Below, in pieces: positions 55,584 to 64,000 of a stretch of 64,000 bases of DNA. A model generated the notes under the pieces. It was not told the DNA's origin, did not search any database, and worked only from the letters and a program-made list of their open reading frames with translations. Location: NCBI GenBank assembly GCA_030549495.1, contig JAUIRK010001039.1, forward strand, positions 186,001-250,000. Direction: 5' to 3'. The stretch's first letter is position 1, and every line of letters begins with the position of its first letter. The stretch comes from Nectonema munidae. Lineage: Eukaryota; Nematomorpha; Nectonematoida; Nectonematidae. Both the position numbers and the translations under genes were made by a program.

Positions 55584-56520
55584 TCACTGGCGGATTTAAA
55601 GGGAGGACGGAACCGCCCCCCCCCCCACCCAAATTTGCATTGCCAAATGCTTGAAAATTTTTCTTGATCTACTTCTTTTCGTAGAACTCAAATATTATGA
55701 TGGCTTTTGCAACTCGTTTTTTTAGATTCAATCTTTCTCTAAAATGAGAAGCCCTAAAAAGTTTTTTATGTTTCAATCGTAGTTACGTGTGTGACACTTA
55801 TTACGTTTATATTATCCAATTTTTTTTGTAAATTTATTCTTTAAACACATCAAGTTTTACCACATCAATTCACTTCGCAGCTCAATGAATGAGGATCGTT
55901 TTAATGCTCTCATTCTTCTTTTTGTTCACAGGATCGACAAACTTTTTTTACCCGTCGACCCCTTCATAGAACATTTGTCTTCACATCGACCCCCACCCCA
56001 CATAGAAATGTTTCATAAAAGCATTAATCAATGTCAACAATTAAGAGAGAAATAGAAACCAAAAATGTTTCATATATCCTACACTATACAATGTGCTAAA
56101 CTATGTTTTAAAAGAAAAAGGAGATTTATTACTACTATAAAGTAAAAAAAAGCATAGAACAATTTGGTAAGTTTTTCTATATTATCGACCCCTAAAGATC
56201 TGTTATGGACCCCCAGCGGTCGATATCGACCACTTTGCCGACCACTGGTCCTAGACGGATGATGCTCCTTAATCCTCTTGGTTCTTAATCTCGTTACTTT
56301 CTTATAATAAACTTATAATTTTTGATATATTATTATGATACTCTAAGTTTTATGATAAAAAGTCAATTTTAGCTTTTTATTAAACTATTACCCAAAATAA
56401 GATAAAAATGGCTTAAAAATTTTGATAAAGCTTAAATTTATATACTTCAAATTTGAGTTCTAGTTTAGTAAAATCCGCCCCCCCCCCACCCCTAATGCCA
56501 ATTTCTAGATACGCCCCTCT
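55584..56520. mobile_element. possible poly-C hAT-type element carrying a nested MITE
   Basis: CACTGGCGGATTTAAAG at about 55584, followed by a C run, resembles the CAGTGGCGGATCC tip of the 50259 element. About 0.9 kb further a C run and TTTCTAGATACGCCCCT (to about 56517) resemble the right side of such elements. The GGTCG-family MITE at 55929-56247 lies between. Target duplications were not found, so the pairing is tentative. Confidence 0.4.
55929..56247. mobile_element. hAT-type MITE (GGTCG family) copy 3
   Basis: Inverse orientation relative to the other copies: CAGGATCGACAAAC at 55929 and GCCGACCACTG ending at 56247, with the shared body words CCAAAAATGTTTCATATATCC and ATGTTTTAAAAGAAAAAGGAG in complement. 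No matching target duplication. Confidence 0.78.
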
Positions 56521-56771
56521 TTCTAATACCACGTTTAAAAGAGATCAAAAGTTTTGTTTTATTAAGTTCATTTAAGCGAAGTTCAGGTTATGAAGTCATC
56601 AAAGGTGATCTTTTATTTTCAACTTTATTGTCTAAAAATGTAAAAATATATTTTCTAAAAATGTCACAAGTTAACAAATACTTAACAAATTTGTGACAGT
56701 TTTGAAAAGGCTATTTAGGATTGAATATGACTAACAGGCTTGAATTCTAGTTTGGATTTAATTCTAACTTT

Positions 56772-56930
56772 GTTTTTATGTAGATTTTAAGGTAGCTTAT
56801 CAATATGTGAAAAGTTCTCATTTCTGTACTAAACATTTTTTACCTTTCTTGTTTACCCCAAACATGAATTAGATGAATTGGATTTCCTTGTTTCAGGGAT
56901 CATTTTGAGTAAGTTTTCACTGTCTTTATT
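56772..56930. repeat. dispersed repeat, reverse arm (partner at 52749)
   Basis: Complementary to 52749-52931. The two arms face each other about 3.8 kb apart. Confidence 0.75.
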
Positions 56931-56957
56931 TCTAATTGAATTCTAACAGGCATTTTT

Positions 56958-57095
56958 TACACTTTGTGAAGATTCAGGAAGTTTTCAAGGGTTTGTTGAT
57001 AGGATGCCAGCTATACACCAAGAATTTCAACGTCATGTTAACCAAAAGAATAAACATCACTCTGTTTTCAATGATTTATTGAGAGGCACCGATCT
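56958..57095. repeat. direct repeat unit, copy 1 (partner at 59896)
   Basis: About 110 bases (GAAGATTCAGGAAGTTTTCAA through CTCTGTTTTCAATGATTTATTGAGA) recur in the same orientation at 59896-60007 with a few changes. In the minus strand this is the start of the decayed coding region described at 59110-60007. Confidence 0.8.
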
Positions 57096-57769
57096 TATGT
57101 TTTCAAGAGTTCATAAAGCAACTAGAAAGAAGTAGATTTTTTCTCTTAGAACATTTTAAAATAAAGATAAAACATTTTGACCCACACCACTATGGAACAT
57201 AAGTTGATTAATATAACTCATCTCACCAAAAGCTCGAAACAAAAGGAGAAGACATGTGTAGAACTTTAAAAGAGACCGTCAAGTACTTGCAAGATGTTTT
57301 GATTCATAGTATGCTGAATTTGCAAAAAAAAATAAATAAAAAAAAGAGGGAATCTTCGAGTTTTATTATGAAAAATTCGTTTGATTCATATAGGAAAATC
57401 GAGTTTAAAGATGATGTATGTGGTATATACCAATCTAGATGAGAAAAAAGAATGGATAAAAAATGTTTAAAGTTCGTTTTACTTTCTTATTCTTCATTCT
57501 TATCTTCTAAAGGACTCGCAAAGCAACATCAATGACTGGAGAAAGATCAATTACGGTGATTAATTTTGGCCATCATCAAAAAAGAGAAAACCTTAAAATA
57601 TCTCATTCTATCTCTTACAATAAGAATATTATTAGTTAATTGAGAAAAGTGAGTATAGAATAAATTTTATTTTAGGTCCCCTTATTAAGGATTTAAAAAT
57701 TAATTTCATCCTTACAAGTTCTCTGAAGTTGTATCCCTTACCTTACTATGAGTAATTTTCTAGAAGAAT
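57096..57769. other. no recognised content
   Basis: A+T-rich stretch; the 62-codon frame at 57254 is lysine-rich at its end and unrecognised. Confidence 0.35.
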
Positions 57770-58560
57770 TAGGAAGGGCTTTGGATCCCCCTAGGATCGA
57801 CTCTAAGCCAAATTCGGTTCAACATCTACGTATTTGACATTTGGGACTCTTTCAATAAGTCGTCTATCTATGCCAGGCAGCTAGCTTAGCAGGACACATA
57901 TGCGTATTTTACGCAGCTAAGTGTTTCTTTTATTTGCAAACACCTTACTTAGAGGTATTTCCCAGGATTGAACGTTGTGCTAATTGTTCCAGAAATAATT
58001 CGCCAAAAATAGGCAATATTCCCTGAGTTCGCCACCTTAGATATTTAGGAATGAATTGGGGGATGCAGGATTTAGTTTTCATCGTGAAGCTCATAAAAAG
58101 ATTAAGAAAGGTAAAAAAAGATCTAGCATTATATGGATTGTCTAAAAGACCTTGGGTTCAGGTCCACGATGGTAGGCAAGGGTATTAAAATCCTAACAAT
58201 AGTGGAATTGAGATATGGTAGTAACTCTATATAGAAGATTAAAAATAGTAACTCTCTATAATAGGCGACGTTATATATCAACTTTTTAGAAGTGTTTATG
58301 ACAACCTTTCACAATTGCTCATAGCCGGACCTATTTTTCTTCGTTCCAAAAAAGGTTGTAGAAATTGAAAAACAATAACGCATTGCCCACAATTATGTCA
58401 AGCTTGGTAGCTCATGCAAACCCAGACTGAAGGGCTCTTGGGGGTATATACTAAAAAAAGATAAAAAATGTTCTTAGTTGACTTTCCATATACAATAGCG
58501 CCATAGCAATTAGGATTGGCACAAGGTTTAATTCGCAAAACAGTCTCAAGAAAGAGTTAG
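57770..58560 (+). pseudogene. non-LTR retrotransposon reverse transcriptase remnant
   Basis: Starting near 57779 one frame reads LWIPLGSTLSQIRFNIYVFD and IWDSFNKSSIYARQL, a clear relative of the RT block GVPQGSVLSPLLFNIYINDI, then DTYAYFTQLSV at the place of the (F/Y)ADD block (now changed). Another frame at about 58032-58150 reads HLRYLGMNWG then KLIKRLRKVKKDLALYGLSK, the YLG motif and following thumb helix. Many stops and frame changes. LINE clade not determined. Confidence 0.6.
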
Positions 58561-59109
58561 GCTATGCATAGTCGCTAATTTCGTCTCTGTGGGAGTCTGC
58601 TTGTAGCACGGAAATTTTTTATGCATATTATGTATGTATGTGACGAGAGTAAAATTTCAGAAGTAGTTTGTTCCTAGCCTAGAACATGGACTAAAATGTC
58701 TATATTTTTAACTCAATATGACGAGAACAAGAATTTGCTTCTCATCTTAGACCGTCATTTTGAATTATCCTGATACTGCCACTCTCTTTATCATAATCTT
58801 GATGGTATAAATCATTTTATACATTCAGCGTGCTCAATGCAGTACACCTAAGATTTGGAAATGAACTTCCCGTGTCGCAATATCTCTAAGCAATATAGAG
58901 AGCCAGGGAAATTCTCGCTAATGATTCTTTGATTGTTTCATTTCTAAGTATCTCTATGATGCACGAAATGGCGCAACTAATTATATTCAACAGTTAAATC
59001 AAAAAAGAGGTGTTCAATTTGCAGAACTACTAGTGTCGGATGATATCGTTTGAAAGAATGGTGATACTATCTGACCTTTTATCTATGTTTTAACAAGTTA
59101 TTAAATTGA
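58561..59109. other. no recognised content
   Basis: Between the LINE remnant and the minus-strand pseudogene nothing was recognised. Confidence 0.35.
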
Positions 59110-60007
59110 TTTTGGAACACCCGACAGGTCTTTAATCCCAGTATCAGAGGCAGGTATTAGTAAACGGTCATGTGATTCTAGATCTTCCTTCAACTTACCA
59201 TCGCAATAAAGCACTAATGGAACGGATTCTGGAACTTTTATGTTTTTTATGGCTGAGTCTCGTTTCTTTGCTCTCTAAAGCTGGGTGGAGTTTCCGTTCA
59301 AATTTACATCAATATAATCATGATCCAGATTGAAAGCCATTTCATTAAGTAAATAAACGGTTTTCCTTTATGATATTGATCCTATCCAAAGCGGGTGTGT
59401 GTTATGGAGACATGGTAGTCAATTTTGCGCTTTTGGTTGAAGGGTAAGATTCAGGATCTATCTCTAGTGTTCTTTTTTTGGTATATTTGAAATTGTCATC
59501 AGTTTCTTCGGGAGAAGAATGAACTGAAAGGACAGCATTTGTTTATCTTTCCAGTTCTTGTGATATCCAAAGGCGCTGACATGATTCCTCCTTCATTGCT
59601 GAGCATGTAAAGATCGATGTGTTTCAACTTCATTTACTCATACAATTGATCCAACACAACTCTTTTTTCGTCGAGAGAGAAGGGCCTCTAAAATTGTTAT
59701 TATTCACGAAATATCTACATGACCAATATGAAACAGATCTTCAAGTCTATCGGTAAACTCGATTACTTCAAACTTGTGGTCAGGAGTTTCAAGATCTTTG
59801 TTTTTGCGATCAACTTTGAAATGGTATGTTAAGAGACACTAAGTGGTATTCCAGCCTAATGTAGATACAATAGCTCTAACAGCCATTTTCTCCACTTTCT
59901 CAAGATTCAGGAAGTTTTTAAGGGTCTTTTGATATGATGCCCAAGAATTTCAGCGTCATGTGAACCAAAAGAATAAACATCACTCTGTTTTCAATGATTT
60001 ATTGAGA
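59110..60007 (-). pseudogene. decayed ORF of an uncharacterised repeated protein family
   Basis: From 60007 downward the minus strand reads, over several frames, LKNFLNLEKVEKMAVRAIV, KFEVIEFTDRLEDLFHIGHV, PEETDDNFKYTKKRTLEID, LLNEMAFNLDHDYIDVNLN, and VPLVLYCDGKLKEDLESHDR then LLIPASDTGIKDLSGVPK. From memory this order (LFDIAHA-like, LDR..DR.A, PL.(V/L)H(W/F)DGKLLPDL, LLGVPK) is that of a protein family found in many copies in arthropod and cnidarian genomes and usually left uncharacterised; it behaves like a mobile or host-multiplied gene. Stops and frame changes show that this copy is dead. A partial duplicate of its start lies at 56958. Confidence 0.5.
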
Positions 60008-60527
60008 TCAGAATCTAGAGAAAAACGAAAAAGAAATATTTTTATGACTAAACTGTGCATCTTGCAGCACTTAAATAATAATAGATACACGCAAATAAAA
60101 TTTAAGAAGTCAATTTTTTTCATTTTTGATGCTTAAATTTGTCAAATTGTAAAGATATTTGACACAGAGGGTGTTTCCTTCTGCCTCTTTAATTTTCTTT
60201 TTGAACAGAAACTTTGATTAGAACAGGTTCGTGGGATGGCAGTGTTTAAATTAAAATTTTCATTTTTAAGCGCCACGCTAGTGTTGCATGTATTCGAATT
60301 TCCATTTTTATTTAGGAAGAAATTGCATTCTGTCGTGCTTGGTTTTCCTTCTCCGAAGAATAATGATTAGTTAGTGTTCTGGTGATTCGATTCTAACTTT
60401 CTTAGTAATGAAATTAACCGACCCCAAATTTGGAAGCGTTCGTGTTAGGATTGTAACGTGGGCAAGCTGTATTCATATGTTTGAAATGTGCATTCGTGTA
60501 AACTAATTTTTATCAAGGTACAGTTAT
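60008..60527. other. no recognised content
   Basis: No gene or element seen; some words are repeated from neighbouring elements only. Confidence 0.35.
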
Positions 60528-60667
60528 GGGGGCGTGAGTAAGTTTGGTTAGGTTCTGGGTTTCGATAACTCAAGGTCTAGGGTTCGATCCTGCATCAAGC
60601 CAACTTTCTCATAGTTCGATTCAAGCTGCGCAATTGTGCCTTCTCGATGAAAACACCCCACGGTACC
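60528..60667 (+). repeat. tRNA-derived SINE, copy 4 (full, sense)
   Basis: In this orientation the pol III structure is clear: GGGGGCGTGAGTAAGTTTGG at the start, A-box-like TTTGGTTAGGTTCTGGG at about 60543, and the B box GGTTCGATCC at 60581-60590. The body runs through CTTCTCGATGAAAACACCCC to GGTACC at 60667. Three other copies are at 27988, 46032 and 52272. Confidence 0.8.
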
Positions 60668-61032
60668 TTATGCAGTATTACTTCTCGAATTTAAGAAGGA
60701 TAAATATTTCTATCGATAGAAGGCAATTCTAAACTTAACTTAGGTAGGTTGTATAAAAAAACTTTCTAATTTCTACTTGTCAAAAACGTCAAAATGGACC
60801 ACTAATTTTCGTGTATTCAAGTTTCAAAACTCGAGTATATTAGTTTTTTAATTTTACTAAATTAAAAATTTTTTAAATGTTTGCGTATTTTGTATATAAG
60901 AAAGCTTTTCCGCCTCTTTTACGACAATTTGAAATACATATTACAAATTCAAGCTTTAGTGATTCTTTCACATACGCCTTCTCGCATGCATATAATTGTT
61001 CATAGTAAGTAAGTAAGTTTATTATATAAAGT
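60668..61032. other. no recognised content
   Basis: A+T-rich; ends at an hAT-like tip (CAGGGCTGGATTAACC, 61033) that appears to be cut off by the next element at 61077. Confidence 0.35.
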
Positions 61033-61076
61033 CAGGGCTGGATTAACCTATAGGCTAAAAAAGTTATAGCTTAGGG

Positions 61077-62741
61077 CAGGGGTGGGGAACCTGTGGCCTT
61101 CCGAGCCATCAAGTGTGGTTTTTGATATAAATATTATTTTAATAAAAATTTGAATAGTTTTTAAGTCTGAAATCATTATACACCTGAAACTTATAATATA
61201 CACCACACACATAGACGAAAAGAATATTAATTATGTTCAGTGATGTCACTCCCAGAAATTGAAAGCATTTTTCTCTGAACTCAATTAATTTTAACTTAAC
61301 CGGTTTTCTCCCAATGTATTCATATGAGGACACAAAATAAATTGCCTTTAATTTATGATAATTTTTTGTAAAAGTGACAACGAATTTGAAAGAAGAAAAT
61401 AGGATCTTTAATGAAGAATGGGACTGCAATATTTTTTAGAGAATAGTGGCGGCAAAATGTCTTGCTTGCTGTGTGATACGACAATTGTAACGATTAAGAA
61501 ATTCAATGCACAGCAACATTACGCTCTTCATAAAGACAATAAATATGCCAAATTAGAGGGTGAGTCTGGAAAGCTAGCACTGAAGAAACTGAAAGATGGA
61601 AAGCAAAGACAATTGTTCCATTCTGTGTTACATCAAGGGAATACTGCGATAGAAGCCAGCTATAAAGTTGCATATTTGCTTGGAAAAAAAGGTAAGCCAT
61701 TCACCGATGCAGAACTCATGAAGGAATGCATTTTAGAAGTGGTAAGATGTGTAGATCCAAATAAAGTTAACAAATATAAAGAGGTGCCTCTTAAAAGAAG
61801 GACTAATACAGATCATTGGCTTGTAATGTAACAGAGAAACTCAAAAATGTAATCCAGAAGGAAAATGTGTATTACTCAGTAGCCTTGGATGAATCGACAG
61901 ATTCCCAGTAGCACAAGTATTGTATTAAGAATGAAGGATTTATTGCGCATCTTAAAAGAGAAACCAAAGATCCAAATGAACTGATTTCTTTTCATTGTAT
62001 TTAACATCAACAAAATCACTGTGTAAAATCTGTCATTTTAAATGATACTTTGCAAAAGGTTAGAAGTATTGTTCACTATATTCGAGCAAATGCCACGAAG
62101 CATCGTCAATTTCGAAATATGCTGATGATGAATGACAAAGTAATTAGTGTAGATTTGCCTTACCACTCAAAAGTACGCTGGTTGTCACAAGGGAAAGTAT
62201 TACTCAATTTTTGTCTTTACGAAGGCAAATAATTGACTTTTTCAAAGAAAGTGACAAACATTGTGAATTATCAGATCCAAATTTTTACAGATATGTAGCT
62301 TTTTAAAATCAAAACTTTAAGAAGAACACATTCCCCAGTTTACGAAGGTAATGAGTGAAAATGAAGATATCTATGAATCTTTTAAAGAATACAGTCAATC
62401 TCTGTTTGACAACAGGGAAGATCCTATTGAAATTTGGAAAAAGGCGGTAGAATATCCTCGTTTTCATCGACATGCACGCCGTCTGATTTCCTGCTTTTCT
62501 ACAACATACTGTTGTGGATCCACATTCTTGTACTTGACGGAAATAAAGAATTCGCTGAGAACACAGTTGACAGATGAGCATTTGGAGGACCAATTAAAAC
62601 TAAGAACCACTATATTGGAGCCTGGTATCAAAATGATTTCTCAAAAAAAGCAAACTCAAAGAAGTCATTAATTTGTATAAAAAGGACCTACTTACCTAAA
62701 TGAAATATTTGAAAACTTCATATTCTCGATGTTTATACGTC
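61077..62741 (+). mobile_element. hAT transposon (GTF2IRD2-like), 5' end present
   Basis: The left tip CAGGGGTGGGGAACCTGTGG at 61077 is a typical hAT terminus and the transposase follows in the same sense. No right tip was recognised before 62742, where another hAT begins, so the right end seems lost. The left tip lies 44 bases into another hAT-like end (61033), suggesting a nested insertion. Confidence 0.6.
61410..62671 (+). pseudogene. hAT transposase, GTF2IRD2-like, broken
   Basis: First frame: WGLQYFLENSGG-type start, a finger with CLLC ... HYALH, LKKLKDGKQRQLFHSVLHQG, VAYLLGKKGKPFTDAELMKE. Then EKLKNVIQKENVYYSVALDE and STDSQ (first catalytic D), HCVKSVILNDTLQKVRSIVH, LPYHSKVRWLSQGKVLLNF (V/LRWLSRG motif), and the C-terminal EYPRFHRHARRLISCFSTTY, CGSTFLYLTEIKNSLRTQLT, DEHLEDQLKLRTT (normally xCExxFSxMxxIKxxxRxxLTDxHL). 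These are the marks of the GTF2IRD2/ZBED-type transposases. Several frameshifts and stops, and a deleted middle, make it inactive. Confidence 0.8.
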
Positions 62742-64000
62742 CAGTGGCGGATTCAAGGGGGCGCACCCGGCACGCGCCCCCCTTAAAATTATCAAAGTAA
62801 GTTGAAAAATAACTGGCAAAGTTATTTAGTTTTGTGTAACTTTGAAATTTTTTAATTTCAAATATAATGTTTGTTGTGTTTGAATGATGGAGTTAATGAA
62901 TACTTTCTCTATATTTTTTTACTATTCTCTTTAAAATGTTTTGGAAATTGCACTCTTAAAAAAGTTTTTTGTTAATTTAAAAAAACTGTATAAAAATTTT
63001 TTAAATATAATTTCCTCTAGTTGTTTCATGGCCTGTTTATTTGCAAATCTTAAAGTTCATTTTACGACCACTCTTCAAATTTGACTTAAAGTGTTTGAAA
63101 TACATAAACTTATTATATTGAGTAAACGTAGTAAGTTATAATTATTATTTTGTATTAACAATTTTGGATCATTCTGATTAATATTTTTAGATTTTTGTTT
63201 GATCAAAATTTTTTTTGATTAATTACTATATAAACAAGTAACTATTCCTGAATTCGTTTTTTGATAATGAACAAAAGAAAAATATCAGATTACTTCAAAT
63301 CAAGAAACACAGAAGATGGCAAGAAAAAGTTTTTTTTTCACTTATAAAATTTTTTTAGATATATGTTTACTTTTTATTTAAGACTTTCAAGTGATAATGC
63401 CGAACGTATTCAAATAACCTCAGACAAACTTGTTACTAAAGAAACTTTTAGTGAAAACTTGGAAGCTGGCCCTAGTAGTCAAATCATGGATACTGATGAT
63501 TTGCCTACAACATTTCTTGTTGAACATACTCAAAACAATATTTCTACTGAGAGACAGGAAGCACTTGAAAATAACTTGCCAGACATTAGTCTTTTTGATC
63601 ATAAAGCTAACGATCAGATGAAGTTTTACTTTATTGAGAAGCGCTTTCCAGAACCAACTTTCAAGTTTCCCTCAAAACTATACAAGGATAAAAGAAAAGC
63701 GACTGGCGAAATGAAACGGCATTGTCAAAGAGAGTGGTTCAATATTTTTAAGTTTATTGGTTATTCTAAATTAAAAGACGGCATTTTTTGTATTGCATGC
63801 CGTTTTTTCCGAACAATTCACATCGATCTGGAAAAAAGTTCATAACGGAAGTGTATAATAATTGGAAAGATGCAAAAGAAGATATAAAAAATCATAGTGT
63901 AACTGAATATCACTTGTCATCAATGTTTAGAATGAAAACTTTCGTCGAAACATACCAAAATCTTTCTAAGCGTGTTGATGCCTCACTAAACGTATGCTCT
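62742..64000 (+). mobile_element. hAT transposon (TTF-finger, ZMYM1-like), truncated by window end
   Basis: The left tip CAGTGGCGGATTCAAGGGGG at 62742, next to a C-rich stretch, differs little from the tip of the short element at 50259. A transposase frame of the matching kind starts at 63267. The right end lies outside the window, so the target duplication (left 8-mer TATACGTC) cannot be tested. Confidence 0.7.
63267..64000 (+). pseudogene. ZMYM1-like (TTF zinc finger) hAT transposase, partial
   Basis: ATG at 63267 gives MNKRKISDYFKSRNTEDGKK, the usual N-terminus of this hAT branch. A stop follows near 63345; the frame resumes at about 63363 with a spacer rich in polar residues, then FKFPSKLYKDKRKATGEMKR and CQREWFNIFKFIGYSKLKDG, IFCIACRFF, the TTF-type finger (C..C with preceding WF). 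After a frameshift near 63835 it continues ITEVYNNWKDAKEDIKNHSV, TEYHLSSM, still in family order, to the window end. At least one stop and one frameshift, so this copy is probably inactive; the catalytic part is outside the window. Confidence 0.75.

Noticed and set aside
1-64000. CRISPR array, operon or bacterial-type system
   Set aside because: No regularly spaced identical repeats with unique spacers; genes are intron-split and eukaryotic in type.

Overview
The window looks like nuclear DNA of a small-genome-element-rich invertebrate, most likely an arthropod (a crustacean such as a copepod would fit, but nothing here fixes the species). The DNA is strongly A+T rich. Genes are split by introns with GT/AG borders. 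Two host genes could be reconstructed exon by exon, both on the + strand; almost everything else recognisable is transposable-element debris. There are no operons, CRISPR arrays, rRNA genes or convincing functional tRNA genes.

Host gene 1 (1082-11516) is a phospholipase D3/D4-like, type II membrane protein of the PLD superfamily. Seven exons are visible, including the second HKD catalytic motif and the C-terminus. The exon that should carry the first HKD motif was not found; the place where it should lie holds a decayed LINE fragment. Two exons need a small frameshift to read through. Its introns were originally very short (53 and 86 bases in two cases) and two others have been expanded, one by a poly-C MITE (5425-6032) and one by a 3-kb hAT transposon (about 7780-10797).

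Host gene 2 (21145-52003) is a rhodopsin-class peptide GPCR of the sex peptide / myoinhibitory peptide (FMRFamide-related) receptor type. Four exons join in phase to exactly 385 codons including the stop, with an AATAAA signal at 52070. Its first intron is about 24 kb and contains a complete Merlin transposon (22167-25849) with 8-bp target duplication and roughly 0.89-kb terminal inverted repeats, several hAT fragments, MITEs and a piggyBac remnant.

Between and after these genes lie: two larger hAT transposases on the minus strand (8040-9847, ZBED type; 12420-14248, ZBED5/SCAND3-like type), hAT fragments at 28550-28985 and 38275-38620, a GTF2IRD2-like hAT at 61410-62671, the 5' half of a TTF-zinc-finger (ZMYM1-like) hAT at 62742-64000, two LINE reverse-transcriptase remnants, a four-copy tRNA-derived SINE family, many short hAT-type MITEs (several with clear 8-bp target duplications, one nested inside another), and a decayed minus-strand ORF of an uncharacterised repeated protein family near 59.1-60.0 kb.

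I found no obviously new biological system. The most useful observations are the Merlin element with very long, well-conserved arms around a broken transposase, the shared termini between an apparently autonomous ZMYM1-like hAT and a short poly-C MITE, and the question whether the PLD3-like gene is alive.
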